Virus record (IMG/VR): IMGVR_UViG_3300009528_000020
Location: 1-44,504 of that record
DNA: 44,504 nt
Strand: one strand, 5' to 3'
From: a virus
Each line of letters starts with the position of its first letter. Positions within the stretch are counted from its first letter, which is position 1. Below, one piece after another: positions 17,878 to 27,262 of this stretch. Both the position numbers and the translations under genes were made by a program. Under the pieces are notes generated by a model, which worked only from the letters and a program-made list of their open reading frames with translations, did no database searches and had not been told where the DNA came from.

Positions 17878-20529
17878 ATGAATGGAAACGAACTAGCTAA
17901 TGTATTGAGATGGCCCAAAGGAGAAGAGTATCAACACGAATGGTATGCTGGTCAGCAATTACCAAAGGAATGGTGGAAGACAGATTTTCCTTATGGAGAA
18001 GCTGAAAGAATGGGATATAGATTATCTGGTCAAGAATTAGAAACATTTAGAAAACGACAAGGAGAGCAAAGAGAACCAAAATCTCTCTCTGATGAGCTTG
18101 CCGATATACTTAGAAGACCCGAAGTTAAAATGCTCGATCCTCTTCAGAGAGCAAACCTCATAGAGACAATACAAAAAGCTCAGGCAGCTATAGCAAAACG
18201 GGAAGAGGAGAGGGAAAAGCACGAAACAGAGATGCTGACAATAGGTAAGGAAACACAACTACGGGAGAGAGTTCAAGCTATACTTCAGAGCGATAGAGTG
18301 CCAGCACAAAAAGTAACTGCACTTACTATGGCAGGTGTGCCGCTCTCAGACGCTCGGGATATGGTATGGGGAAAAAGAGCACCCGAGGCTGAGGAAAGAC
18401 CCGCTAGAGAAGCAGCTCCCAGAGCTAGAGCAGCACCAACAGGGGAAGAACTCGTTGAGGGACTTAGACCAGAGAGAAGGGGAGTTCAGTTTAGAATGGT
18501 GGGAGGAGAGTTGATAAAGGAGCGTGCTGGGATATGGGAAGAAGAAAGGCTTACCCCTGAACAGAAAATCGCTAAACGAGAAGCGGGATTAAAAGAAGCT
18601 GAATATTATAGAGGACGAGCCTTGGAAAGAGAGGGGGTTGTAGAGAAAGAAGAAATCAAAAAACAAAAAGTTGAAAATGCTAGAAAAATACGAGTTATCA
18701 ATGCTGTAGCTAGTGCCGTAGAAGGCACTATGTCCTTGCCAGTATTAGCGACTATTCTTGAAGGGGAGGGTTACTCAACTGATATTATAGCTGACTATAT
18801 TGGAAAACCTCTAACTGAGCTTGAAAAAGCAGATCTCACAGGTAAAAAATTAGAAAATGCTATAAGATTTGCTGATTATCATAGAGAGTTAGCTGTGAAA
18901 AGAGAACGTCCAGAAATGTTTGTTCCTTTAGAAGAAAGAAAATTTGATGAAGAAGTAAGGCAAGCGCACGAAGATTATGAGAAATGGGAAGTAGAGCGGG
19001 GAGATGAACAGGCTCAAGCTCTACTTGATAATGCAATTAAATTAGCTCAAGAGAAAAGGGATGCTAGAAAAGCCGAAAGGGAAGAGTCCGCAGAAGCAAG
19101 AGGTTTAGCTGTAAAGAGAGCTTATCCTGAGTTATTTATTCCTTTGGAAGAACGACAGCAATGGTGGGAAGAGGATAAATGGAAGGAAGAAGTCAAAGAA
19201 GATAAGAGACGATGGGAAAAAGATTTTGGTGCTGAAAGAGCACAGGAAATGTTCGATAATTTAATGACAGAGCGAGAATACTTTGATGGTATTAGACAGA
19301 TAGAAGCAGAATGGAAAAGAGATGCGGAAAAATACGGAGATGAGAGAGCTGATAAAATGAAGGAGTGGCGACTGAAAGAATGGGAAGCGGTGAATGCTCA
19401 CAAAAAAGACCTATGGGATATGGGATTTAAGGATAGGGATTTCGTAGAAACAAAAGCTCAATGGTGGGCGGATTTCTACAAAACAAAAAAGGACAAGAAA
19501 GAAGAAGCAAGACAATTTAATGTGACAGAGGAGCGCCTTCTAAAGGAAGAGGCCAATAGAGTAAGAGAATTCGAGGAGAAGTTAAAAAAGCAATATAAGG
19601 ATCTTGATCTTGAAGTTAAAAAATATGGATTGACAAGGGATGTAGAAGCTCGTATAGCAAAAATGGCACTCTGGAACTTCGTATTAGATTGGCAGAAACT
19701 AGGACATGATGGAGCACTATTGAAATGGGAAGAAGCAAAAGAGGAAAAGAAATACTGGTGGAAAGAAAAAGAAATAGGACTAAAGAATCTACAAGCATTC
19801 ACCAGCTTCATGGGAGCAATGGATAAAATCATAGGTAATGCCAAGACCAGTGATAATCTGTGGGAATTGGTAAATAAGGTACTAGGAGATTCACTTGGTG
19901 AAGATTATGTTGGTTTGATTAAGGTATTAAACAAAGAAGGGAAAGCACAGATAGAAATTCCTGAAGAACTCTCTGTAGCATTAGATGATTTACCATCGGG
20001 GCAGAAAGATAATGTGATGGAATGTTTTAAAGCTGCGTACAACACAAAGACTGGAGAGTGGCACATACCAAATCAAAGCCGAATGAAAAATATAGGTGCA
20101 TTTTTCTTGGGTGAGGTAGGTATAGAGCCCAAAGAATTAAAATTGGATAAGCTCGGATGTAATCTCTCCTTTGAAGAATTTTGTGATAAAGTATTGCAGG
20201 AACCATTCTGGTCTGATGCAGATAAGGGTGCAGTAATTAGAATGAGAGTGGATCCGCAAATTGCACAAGGATTGCTAGCTAAGGCCAAGGAAAAGGGCGT
20301 ATTAATATCGCCAGCGGATGTAACAAAACCAAGCCTATGGGATAAAATTACTGGATGGTGGCCTTTTGGTAAGGGGAAGAAAGAACCAACTGAAATTGAT
20401 TTTCCTGCTATGAAAGCTGAAGTTGACCGAATTTATGACGAGACTGGTAGCATTAGACCAGTAACAGAATACTTAGAAAGTATGGGGATAACTCTTGATA
20501 AGTATAAAGAATGGTTACGAGGAAAATAA
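17878..20529 (+). CDS. Long coiled-coil virion protein, probable ejection protein (883 aa)
   Basis: Starts at the base after the previous stop. The central ~500 residues are a dense Lys/Glu/Arg coiled coil (WKEEVKEDKRRWEKDFGAER, NVTEERLLKEEANRVREFEEK). The N- and C-terminal ends are more globular (ELANVLRWPKGEEYQHEWYAGQQLP; FGKGKKEPTEIDFPAMKAEV). Two related blocks begin YHRELAVKRERPEMFVPLEERK and ARGLAVKRAYPELFIPLEERQ, an internal duplication. Candidate second member of the ejection trio. Confidence 0.7.
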   Translation: MNGNELANVLRWPKGEEYQHEWYAGQQLPKEWWKTDFPYGEAERMGYRLSGQELETFRKRQGEQREPKSLSDELADILRRPEVKMLDPLQRANLIETIQKAQAAIAKREEEREKHETEMLTIGKETQLRERVQAILQSDRVPAQKVTALTMAGVPLSDARDMVWGKRAPEAEERPAREAAPRARAAPTGEELVEGLRPERRGVQFRMVGGELIKERAGIWEEERLTPEQKIAKREAGLKEAEYYRGRALEREGVVEKEEIKKQKVENARKIRVINAVASAVEGTMSLPVLATILEGEGYSTDIIADYIGKPLTELEKADLTGKKLENAIRFADYHRELAVKRERPEMFVPLEERKFDEEVRQAHEDYEKWEVERGDEQAQALLDNAIKLAQEKRDARKAEREESAEARGLAVKRAYPELFIPLEERQQWWEEDKWKEEVKEDKRRWEKDFGAERAQEMFDNLMTEREYFDGIRQIEAEWKRDAEKYGDERADKMKEWRLKEWEAVNAHKKDLWDMGFKDRDFVETKAQWWADFYKTKKDKKEEARQFNVTEERLLKEEANRVREFEEKLKKQYKDLDLEVKKYGLTRDVEARIAKMALWNFVLDWQKLGHDGALLKWEEAKEEKKYWWKEKEIGLKNLQAFTSFMGAMDKIIGNAKTSDNLWELVNKVLGDSLGEDYVGLIKVLNKEGKAQIEIPEELSVALDDLPSGQKDNVMECFKAAYNTKTGEWHIPNQSRMKNIGAFFLGEVGIEPKELKLDKLGCNLSFEEFCDKVLQEPFWSDADKGAVIRMRVDPQIAQGLLAKAKEKGVLISPADVTKPSLWDKITGWWPFGKGKKEPTEIDFPAMKAEVDRIYDETGSIRPVTEYLESMGITLDKYKEWLRGK

Positions 20530-23500
20530 TGCCTTTGAGTGAACTAGATAGATTGCTGTTGGAAGAGGAACCAGAAGAAGAAAGACTAAGCGGTTTGGAT
20601 CAAGCACTGTTGGGTGTTCCTGAAGAAGTGCCTACTGAGGAGCCTCCCTGGTGGGTGAGTGGATGGAGAGAATATGAAGAAAGAATGGGATTACCCGCCG
20701 AGAGACCCTGGCACGAAAGACTTGGAGCAGTAGCCAAAACTTTTACTCCCTGGGGAATAACTGGTGAAGACATTGAGAGAATATCTGTTGCTCCAGAGTG
20801 GCAAGGCATACAACAGAAAATCAAATCTGGCACAGTTCTCACAGAAGATGAAATAAGTTTTGTAGATAACTATTTAGCAGGACACGCAACTAGACCTCCT
20901 GGATTCACAGCCGAGCAATGGTTAGCTCAACCGAAGGCCCTACAGACAGGTTATAATGTTGCTACCACCATAGCGATAATAATGGGTGTAACTGCGCCCA
21001 TTTGGACTCACCCCAGCTTTCCTAGAATGACAAAAGCTACTGCGTTAAAACTCTATCGAGGAAAACTACCTGAAAGAATTCCTGTAGAGGCTGAAAGAAT
21101 GGTAGTCAAAAAAGGGAAATTTCTTGGGGTTGAGCCTGTAATTACAATGCGACCTCCATCTATGAAGATTAGTGCACCTTCGGTAGCAAGAGAATTTGCC
21201 ACAATAAAGCCTGCTATTGTCAAGTCAATGAACGCACTTCAATTCAAGGATACTATTCATAAACAACTTTATGAATTGGTATCGAAATATAAGCCAAATC
21301 CGAGCACAGTAGACATGAAACCTTTTTATCAAACAGCAGACCATATTACAGGCCCATCGTTGATAGCAGCAGCAAAGGTTTTAGCACCAGGTTATTTAGA
21401 TACTACTTATAGCCAGATAAATCAGGTTCTTCCTTTTATGATTAATCAGCTTGTAACGAGTGGTACAGCTATTCCTCAAATAAGAAAGGAACTTGAAGCA
21501 GAAGAAAAAATTGTAGACGAGGAAATGGTGAGACCACTCACTCCCACACCAGAGGAATATGCCGCTCCTGAAGTAGCACTAAAGGCTGTGGTGCCAGAGG
21601 AGAAAATTCCAAAGGAGGTCGTACCCAAGGAAGAAATTGAGCTTATCCCTGAACAGGAACAAAGTTTAGCTGGTGGGCCAGTATTGGGTAAGGGATTTGA
21701 TATAGTTAAGGGCTGGCCTATAATTCCAGAACCAGAGAAAGGCACTTTAGGCAAAGCAATTGATAAAACCCTCAAGACTTTTTCCGTATATACCCGAATA
21801 AAAAAAGAAGAGCCTGAAATGTATTTCAGACTTAGGGAATTCAAGGGAGGGGAGGGTGTAGCTTTTACAAAAGCGAAACAAACGAACGAGAAAATTTGGG
21901 GCAGGATAACTCAGAATGAAGCTCTAGCCATACAGAGATATAGACAGATACCAGAGAAATACCCCTTGGAAAAATTAGCAGAAAAATTGAGACCCGCAGC
22001 AGGCAGACTAGATGCAGTTCTTGAAGAAGAGTTAGAAGATTTTATCGCTATGGAAAAGATGACAGTTGGTTGGCCTTATTCTCGAATAAATGAATTGAAT
22101 GAAGAAAAAGAAAAATTATTAGCAGAAATACCTCTTTTAAAACAAGAGCCAGCAATTCAAAAACGACAAGATAGAATAGCTGAAATAGATGAATTAACGG
22201 ATATGTTAAAGAGTCGCAGATTTTTTCCAGGAAGATATACAAAAACTCCAGAGACTCAATCTTCAGTATTAAAATTCCTACCTGAAGGCGTGTTCAGAGG
22301 TTCTCGACTGAGGGAAAAATGGATAAGTGGTAAGACTATACCCGATATAGATGCTGCAATTGAAGTAGGATTGGAGCCCCTCGACCCTAGAGCAGCCATG
22401 CTTCGCCATCTTTTTTGGGCAGAGCTTGAAAAGAACAAATGGATTTTACATGAAGGAATTAAGAGCAATCCCAATCTAGCAATTCCAGAGGAATATGCTC
22501 CCGAATGGTGGGATGATTATCCAGCAATCAAAGGATATAAACTTAATCCTTTAATTACTGATGTACTAAGAGAATTTGATATGTCCACCAGAACAGAAGG
22601 GGTAGAAGCAGCCTATCGAAAATTTGCAGCAATAGGCAAAAGAGCAGTATTCTGGAACTTTATCATTATGGGAGGAGTATATGATCCACAGCAGGGATTT
22701 AGGGCTGCTGGTTGGGGTGCTATAAATCCTGTTTCCTATGCAAGAAATATAAAATCAGTCATAACTAAAGATGAAGGATATAAATTTTGGTCAGGACTTG
22801 ATCTTTTCTCCAAACCTGTTGATATTCAACCCCAAAGAGATGTTAAGCAACTAATAGAATCAGCAATAAGACAGATGGATGAAACAACCCCTAAATATAG
22901 TCAGCTCATTGAAAGACTAACTGATGGAGAGTGGAATTTCAAGGACACCACAAAAATACAAAAGGTCGTCAAAGCCGTTAAAGGATTATCCAGTCTTGAG
23001 TGGAATCTTGCTTGGGGACTTGATGCGGCTTCCCGAAAAACTACTGCTGAAAGACTTGTTGCGATAGGTCTCTCACCCAGAGAGGCTGCTGAACAAGCCA
23101 GATTTCATCATGCAGATTATGGGGATGTGCCTGGTAAAACCAGACGTTTTTTGAATCTGGGTATGCTGACACCAACATATCAAATTGCTAGTGGTAAAGT
23201 TTATCTTAATATGATGCGCCATCCCGTGAAGGAACGAGGCCCAATAGCTCGCACTATCGGTTTTCAGATACTTATGGCAATTGGAATGGGCATACTCGGA
23301 TATAGATGGACACGGGGTAATGTCTTCGTTAAAAAAATTGATAAAACCAAAGAGGATGTGATAAGTAACCCTGGGCCATTGTACTGGTTAAACAAGCAAA
23401 TCAGAGATCCTCGTGTCAGTGTTTATTGGCAATCCTCCGTTCCTTTAAATATACTTCTTTCTGTTGTTACTAATAATGATGGTTTGGGTGGGAGAGTATA

Positions 23501-23708
23501 TGACAGAAAAGCCAGTAAGGAATGGCAATATACACAGACGGCAGAATTTGTTATAAAGAGATGGCTTCGTCCTTTGGAGTCTGCTGGAAGATTAACAGAT
23601 GAGTCAAGATTGCTATTGGATAGGTTGCTATCGCTGGTGGCTATAACTAAGTATCAGAGAAAGCCGTGGAAAGAGAAAAAGAAAATATCCAAATACTGGT
23701 GGCGCTAA
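20529..23708 (+). CDS. Very large virion protein, probable ejection protein (1059 aa)
   Basis: ATG 20529 overlaps the previous stop (TAATG), which is why it is preferred to the ATG at 20511. N-terminus has two copies of LDxxLLxxxPEE. Hydrophobic helices: NVATTIAIIMGVTAPIW near residue 150 and IGFQILMAIGMGILGYRW near 910. No lytic transglycosylase or peptidase motif found by eye. Largest gene of the window and last of the structural operon, as expected of a DNA-ejection protein that penetrates the membrane. Function is inferred from place and architecture. Confidence 0.72.
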   Translation: MPLSELDRLLLEEEPEEERLSGLDQALLGVPEEVPTEEPPWWVSGWREYEERMGLPAERPWHERLGAVAKTFTPWGITGEDIERISVAPEWQGIQQKIKSGTVLTEDEISFVDNYLAGHATRPPGFTAEQWLAQPKALQTGYNVATTIAIIMGVTAPIWTHPSFPRMTKATALKLYRGKLPERIPVEAERMVVKKGKFLGVEPVITMRPPSMKISAPSVAREFATIKPAIVKSMNALQFKDTIHKQLYELVSKYKPNPSTVDMKPFYQTADHITGPSLIAAAKVLAPGYLDTTYSQINQVLPFMINQLVTSGTAIPQIRKELEAEEKIVDEEMVRPLTPTPEEYAAPEVALKAVVPEEKIPKEVVPKEEIELIPEQEQSLAGGPVLGKGFDIVKGWPIIPEPEKGTLGKAIDKTLKTFSVYTRIKKEEPEMYFRLREFKGGEGVAFTKAKQTNEKIWGRITQNEALAIQRYRQIPEKYPLEKLAEKLRPAAGRLDAVLEEELEDFIAMEKMTVGWPYSRINELNEEKEKLLAEIPLLKQEPAIQKRQDRIAEIDELTDMLKSRRFFPGRYTKTPETQSSVLKFLPEGVFRGSRLREKWISGKTIPDIDAAIEVGLEPLDPRAAMLRHLFWAELEKNKWILHEGIKSNPNLAIPEEYAPEWWDDYPAIKGYKLNPLITDVLREFDMSTRTEGVEAAYRKFAAIGKRAVFWNFIIMGGVYDPQQGFRAAGWGAINPVSYARNIKSVITKDEGYKFWSGLDLFSKPVDIQPQRDVKQLIESAIRQMDETTPKYSQLIERLTDGEWNFKDTTKIQKVVKAVKGLSSLEWNLAWGLDAASRKTTAERLVAIGLSPREAAEQARFHHADYGDVPGKTRRFLNLGMLTPTYQIASGKVYLNMMRHPVKERGPIARTIGFQILMAIGMGILGYRWTRGNVFVKKIDKTKEDVISNPGPLYWLNKQIRDPRVSVYWQSSVPLNILLSVVTNNDGLGGRVYDRKASKEWQYTQTAEFVIKRWLRPLESAGRLTDESRLLLDRLLSLVAITKYQRKPWKEKKKISKYWWR

Positions 23709-23923
23709 TTAGTTCGTTTAGATATGGTGAGCATTAACATTCCACCAATGAGTACTGGAATAATTGAAAGTCTAAAGTAATTAACGGTATAGTAGTAGCG
23801 TCGCCATTTGGCCCAGCCTGACCTGACTGTCTTGTAATGTTGAGTTACACTACTTATAGACACAAGAGCAGAGACGATTAACACAACAATCCACATAACT
23901 ACTAACTGTTTCTTATTAAACAT
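23705..23923 (-). CDS. Two-span membrane protein (72 aa)
   Basis: Minus strand, convergent with the structural operon and overlapping its last four bases. Two hydrophobic segments: VVMWIVVLIVSALVSI (about 8-23) and LSIIPVLIGGMLMLTI (about 52-67), joined by a basic-aromatic loop. Coupled to the upstream minus-strand gene (starts within its end). With its own promoter it may be a host-modifying or superinfection-exclusion protein; this is inference. Confidence 0.5.
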   Translation of the reverse strand: MFNKKQLVVMWIVVLIVSALVSISSVTQHYKTVRSGWAKWRRYYYTVNYFRLSIIPVLIGGMLMLTISKRTN

Positions 23924-24059
23924 TCTTCTTTCTCAACATAGTATCTCTTACGTCAACGAGAAGTTCTAGCATTAATCGCTTGAAGGCTATATCTTGAATT
24001 GAATCCTCTAGCGATTCGTTGAACTCTTTTATAACTTCTTCTTTCGCTTTCATTCTCAT
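23916..24059 (-). CDS. Small helical protein (47 aa)
   Basis: Frame MRMKAKEEVIKEFNESLED...RKKNV, stop at 23916, overlapping the start of the membrane protein. A second ATG lies at 24053. It sits just after a consensus promoter, whose predicted transcription start (about 24063) leaves almost no leader and no SD, so translation may be leaderless. Amphipathic helix; no family recognised. Confidence 0.5.
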   Translation of the reverse strand: MRMKAKEEVIKEFNESLEDSIQDIAFKRLMLELLVDVRDTMLRKKNV

Positions 24060-24069
24060 TGCGGGAGAC

Positions 24070-24097
24070 ACTATAGCATAATTTACAGATTTGTCAA
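24070..24097 (-). promoter_or_regulatory. Consensus sigma-70 promoter for the minus-strand island
   Basis: On the minus strand: TTGACA (24097-24092), 16-base spacer ending TGC, then TATAGT (24075-24070). Identical in design to four other minus-strand promoters of this phage (CTTGACAA ... TATGCTATA). Confidence 0.8.
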
Positions 24098-24109
24098 GGG
24101 GCAGGTAAA

Positions 24110-24280
24110 ATGAAACCAGAATTTAAGGATGCAGAACACAACTTAATATGGCAAAAAATTGAGAATGTCGAGAAGATACTTAATAATCATATCGTCTCCC
24201 GACTCAATAGACTCGATAAGAGATTCTGGTGGATAATAGGACTTATTATAACAGGCATTCTTCTTAATAAACTTTTTTAG
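24110..24280 (+). CDS. XhlA-like holin/lysis protein (56 aa)
   Basis: GGGGCAGG precedes the ATG. Helical N-terminus (AEHNLIWQKIENVEKILNNHIVSRLNRLDKRF) then one membrane helix WWIIGLIITGILLNKLF at the end, the layout of the haemolysin XhlA family. Known role: membrane-associated partner in phage lysis. First gene of the plus-strand lysis region. Two small TM genes further on are other holin candidates. Confidence 0.65.
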   Translation: MKPEFKDAEHNLIWQKIENVEKILNNHIVSRLNRLDKRFWWIIGLIITGILLNKLF

Positions 24281-24318
24281 GACTTGCTTTTTTAGCTTAA
24301 ATATTTCACACTAATGAT

Positions 24319-24615
24319 ATGAAGAAAGAATGTTATTTATGCACGGAGGAATTAGAGGTTGACGAGAAGTGCGAAGAAGTAATTTGTGATGCTTGCCTTC
24401 TCGCGGGACAACCCCCGGTTGGGACTAAAAATGGTATCATCTACTACACTCAGGAAGCGTTTGACAGAATTTTGGGCGAATATAAGCCTGAAATAGAGAC
24501 TTGGGAAACTGCTCAAAAAATGAGAGATCAAGGACTCTCTCTTCGGAAGATAGCAGAGCGATTGGAGACATCTAAGGACTCAATTCAAAGGCATACTGTC
24601 TCATCAAACGTATAA
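24319..24615 (+). CDS. Zinc-ribbon plus HTH protein (98 aa)
   Basis: N-terminus carries CYLC ... CDAC, a four-Cys zinc site. C-terminal part ETAQKMRDQGLSLRKIAERLETSKDSIQRHTV has the shape of a resolvase-like helix-turn-helix. No good SD (short AT-rich leader). Could be a regulator of the adjacent lysis genes; target unknown. Confidence 0.6.
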   Translation: MKKECYLCTEELEVDEKCEEVICDACLLAGQPPVGTKNGIIYYTQEAFDRILGEYKPEIETWETAQKMRDQGLSLRKIAERLETSKDSIQRHTVSSNV

Positions 24616-24652
24616 TCATACCCCTAAGCAAAAATGAGACACTGAAATACCG

Positions 24653-24832
24653 ATGAATAAAGGCACTAAAAATCCAAAATCGGGGGGTCTGAGGAAAAGT
24701 CAATTTCTGTTTGAGGATTTTTTATCACCAGAGATGAAACTTTTACTCAGACAGCAAGTTTTACCAAGGAGGCAAAATGTCAAAAGCAAAAGTTATACAA
24801 AGCGCAAAGTTGTATCTTCAAAAAGAGGGTGA
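24653..24832 (+). CDS. Possible small basic protein (59 aa)
   Basis: ATG 24653, MNKGTKNPKSGGLRKSQFLFEDFLSPEMKLLLRQQ..., overlapping 56 bases of the next gene. No convincing SD. The coherent N-terminus is the only support. Confidence 0.3.
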   Translation: MNKGTKNPKSGGLRKSQFLFEDFLSPEMKLLLRQQVLPRRQNVKSKSYTKRKVVSSKRG

Positions 24833-25763
24833 GAAAGAGATGAGGCACATAACTAATTGGCCTACCTTCCTCAAAGTATGTAAGGACTTACAGATAAGCA
24901 AGGACTGGAAGGATAGGACATTCCTGGATGATGAGGCTTTTCCTCCCAAAGGTAAGCCCATCACTGAATGGCCGGAAGGAGGAGGGGAATTACCCGAACC
25001 CATTTCACCAAGCGGACAGCGCAACATCTCTATTCTCTGGATGGGAGATGAACGATGGCTAAATGAGTTTGGGGGCACGCATATCGTTGGCTTCCATGAG
25101 CCATGCAGACCCCAATGGTATCCTCCCCATAAAATAAAGCTCATATCCTATCTTAAGATAGATTCATTTGATAACGATAGGATTAGAGCTAGGGTCAGGG
25201 AAGCAAGAGATCATCCCAATAATGGTGGTTACTGGCTAATCTCTGGACACGAGCCCGATATAACAGGGAATGAGCCTAGTGTCCAAGCTCATAAACAGAG
25301 AAGGATCGAGCAGTATAACATTATCCGAGCTGAGGATCCTGATATATGGAATCACCCTGTGGTTACTTTCTATGATATGACTTCAACCTTTGCTCATTAT
25401 CCTGGCTGGCAACAGGCTTTTACTGGTGAGGATCACGATGTGTTCCTAATTGACTGCTACGCTGGAAAGCATGAGGGTGGTCTAGACGTTCCAGGAATGG
25501 AAGCGGGGGCAAAGCTAGTAGAAATTGGACTAGGCCGCAGTAAGGGACAATTCATCCCTTGCATAGATGCTTGTTATAAAACGGGTGGTGAGGTTCCTCC
25601 CGTTGTCGAACAGTTCGAGTGGTGGAACCAACGTTTTGGGCCACTTGAAGCCTGTGCGTTCTGGAATAGCGGAATAGGGACTACAGTTGTGGGTGCCTAT
25701 GAAGATGAGCGGATAGGAGAGCAATGTAAGGAAGTAAATAGAATTTTAGGATTGTTAAAATAA
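24777..25763 (+). CDS. Probable TIM-barrel glycosyl hydrolase-like protein (328 aa)
   Basis: SD AAGGAGG. N-terminal ~90 residues are helical with a Pro/Gly linker (ELPEPISPSGQ). Then strand-helix alternation: ISILWMGDERWLNEFGG, THIVGFHEPCRP, IKLISYLKID, GYWLISGHEPDITGNEP, VVTFYDMTSTFAHYPGW, HDVFLIDCYAGKHEGG. The acidic residue in SGHEPD sits at the end of a strand, as in hydrolases of this fold. Could be an endolysin or a virion-associated glycosidase; the catalytic pair is not certain. Located in the lysis region. Confidence 0.5.
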   Translation: MSKAKVIQSAKLYLQKEGEKEMRHITNWPTFLKVCKDLQISKDWKDRTFLDDEAFPPKGKPITEWPEGGGELPEPISPSGQRNISILWMGDERWLNEFGGTHIVGFHEPCRPQWYPPHKIKLISYLKIDSFDNDRIRARVREARDHPNNGGYWLISGHEPDITGNEPSVQAHKQRRIEQYNIIRAEDPDIWNHPVVTFYDMTSTFAHYPGWQQAFTGEDHDVFLIDCYAGKHEGGLDVPGMEAGAKLVEIGLGRSKGQFIPCIDACYKTGGEVPPVVEQFEWWNQRFGPLEACAFWNSGIGTTVVGAYEDERIGEQCKEVNRILGLLK

Positions 25764-25775
25764 AGGAGGCCATAA

Positions 25776-25970
25776 ATGGCTAAAGTAAAAGTACGTCTCA
25801 AGGAAGTAGTTCAACTGGATGAAGATTCAGTTGGGGTGATGTTGGATTTCGATAAGGTTGCGAATCCTGGGAAAGTTGTGGAAACCATAGAGAAGGCAAA
25901 AGAATACCACGAAGGCAGTCTCACATTCTGGCAGGTAATTGGGATTATCATTAAGATTTGGAATGGATAA
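25776..25970 (+). CDS. Small hypothetical protein (64 aa)
   Basis: SD AAAGGAGG. Lys-rich beta/helical N-terminus, hydrophobic end TFWQVIGIIIKIWNG. Translationally coupled to the next gene (TAATG). Possibly part of a holin-type set; not recognised. Confidence 0.65.
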   Translation: MAKVKVRLKEVVQLDEDSVGVMLDFDKVANPGKVVETIEKAKEYHEGSLTFWQVIGIIIKIWNG

Positions 25971-26203
25971 TGGCTGTACCCATAGTTTATATACTCTTGG
26001 GGCTCTTGGCTGGACACCATCTAAAGAAGCTAATCCGAAAGCACTTGAACATTAAAGATTTTGAGACTGAGTTGGGACAACTCGTTCTGGAAGTGGTTAA
26101 GGCTCGGGAAGACGGAAAAATAACCTTAAAGGAAGCAAAAGACATTTGGAAAGAAGCAAAAGAAGCTGGTTTAGCTAAACTTTTAGATATATTTTTTAAA
26201 TAG
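25970..26203 (+). CDS. Single-span membrane protein (77 aa)
   Basis: Start chosen at 25970 (TAATG overlap). N-terminal membrane helix MAVPIVYILLGLLAG followed by a basic amphipathic region and a charged helical tail. N-terminal-anchor topology fits small holin-like lysis proteins. Function inferred from place. Confidence 0.6.
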   Translation: MAVPIVYILLGLLAGHHLKKLIRKHLNIKDFETELGQLVLEVVKAREDGKITLKEAKDIWKEAKEAGLAKLLDIFFK

Positions 26204-26212
26204 GAGGATAAA

Positions 26213-26344
26213 TTGGGAGAAAAATCAGAGGCAAAATGGAGTACTACAACGAATGTTACCAAGGATACGCCAATTATGTATGTTGAACCGTTTGATAATC
26301 GTGATTGGAGTAAACCAATGAAAATGATTTGTCATCCAGGATAG
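26213..26344 (+). CDS. Small hypothetical protein with TTG start (43 aa)
   Basis: TTG preceded by TAGGAGGATAAA. MGEKSEAKWSTTTNVTKDTPIMYVEPFDNRDWSKPMKMICHPG. The strong SD and tight packing between genes support translation; no family. Confidence 0.5.
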   Translation: MGEKSEAKWSTTTNVTKDTPIMYVEPFDNRDWSKPMKMICHPG

Positions 26345-26353
26345 GAGGATAAT

Positions 26354-26563
26354 ATGTCTAACAATAGTTTAAGAGCAAAGGTGAGGGAAAGACTTGCCTA
26401 CGCTTTTGCTGCTGGTCTTCTCGGGGAGACTGCGGCGATCATCATTGGAAAGTTTGTGGGGATTGAGGTTGCTTCAACTGAAGTACTTATGCTCGCAGGC
26501 CTCATGGGGATGATTCTCGTGTTCTACTTTGGAGGCGAGCAGAGCAGAGAGAAACCCGAATAG
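26354..26563 (+). CDS. Two-span membrane protein, holin candidate (69 aa)
   Basis: SD TAGGAGGATAAT. Two hydrophobic helices (AYAFAAGLLGETAAIIIGKFV and STEVLMLAGLMGMILVFYF) with short charged ends. Size, topology and position just before the lytic transglycosylase fit a class II-like holin. Confidence 0.6.
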   Translation: MSNNSLRAKVRERLAYAFAAGLLGETAAIIIGKFVGIEVASTEVLMLAGLMGMILVFYFGGEQSREKPE

Positions 26564-26584
26564 TCGAGTCTATTTTCCAAACCT

Positions 26585-27226
26585 GTGAAAGTTAGTCAAA
26601 CATCATTAGTGATACAAAAAGCGCTAATTAGTGTCATTATGATGAGAAAAATGACATCTTTTATAATCGTTATGGTGATGCTATTTGGTATGTTTTTGTT
26701 ACATGTGTCACATAAAATTACCATGCAGAAACAAGATAGGTTCGATTCACTCTTTCGGTATTACACACAGGGGACTTGCTTTGATTGGAAGCTATTCAAA
26801 TGGATGGCTCTGGTTGAATCAAGTATGAATCCCCGTGTAATAAGTGATGTTGGTGCAATGGGGCTTATGCAGTTAATGCCGGGCACTGCCGAGGAGATGA
26901 AGGTTATCTATCCCTTCGATGTTGAGGAGAATATCAGGGGAGGTACTGATTATTTTCGCATCCAATTCCAGCACTTCCCCGAGATCCCCGATGGTATGGA
27001 GAGGATTAAGTTTTCTTTAGCTGCTTATAATGGGGGACGAGGCTATATTAATAAAGCTATTTCTCTTGCCAAACATAGCAAGGTTGACTGGCAAAAATGG
27101 GATGTAACGAAAAAGTATCTAGCCTTCCCGAGTTGTAGAGTGAGGGGGAAAGTGCCCGACCATAAACAGATTACTAACTACGTTAGAAAAGTGATGGAAT
27201 TATGTGAATACGAGAAGTCTGTCTAA
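26585..27226 (+). CDS. Membrane-anchored lytic transglycosylase
   Basis: Soluble lytic transglycosylase (SLT, lysozyme-like) fold. The catalytic Glu lies in FKWMALVESSMNP (Glu78 in the GTG-started form), followed by GAMGLMQLMPGTAEEM and SLAAYNGG, the three signature motifs. A hydrophobic signal-anchor (FIIVMVMLFGMFLLHV) sits at about residues 26-41. The start is uncertain: GTG 26585 or ATG 26639/26642; none has a strong SD. Known role: cleaves the peptidoglycan glycan strand. Forms part of the lysis set. Confidence 0.88.
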   Translation: MKVSQTSLVIQKALISVIMMRKMTSFIIVMVMLFGMFLLHVSHKITMQKQDRFDSLFRYYTQGTCFDWKLFKWMALVESSMNPRVISDVGAMGLMQLMPGTAEEMKVIYPFDVEENIRGGTDYFRIQFQHFPEIPDGMERIKFSLAAYNGGRGYINKAISLAKHSKVDWQKWDVTKKYLAFPSCRVRGKVPDHKQITNYVRKVMELCEYEKSV

Positions 27227-27262
27227 TATATTAAACAACTGTAAGGAAAACTGAACAGTAGA

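Noticed and set aside
23705-23708. Stop-overlap between convergent genes interpreted as a possible terminator site
   Set aside because: No hairpin or T-run was found; the convergent ends simply overlap.
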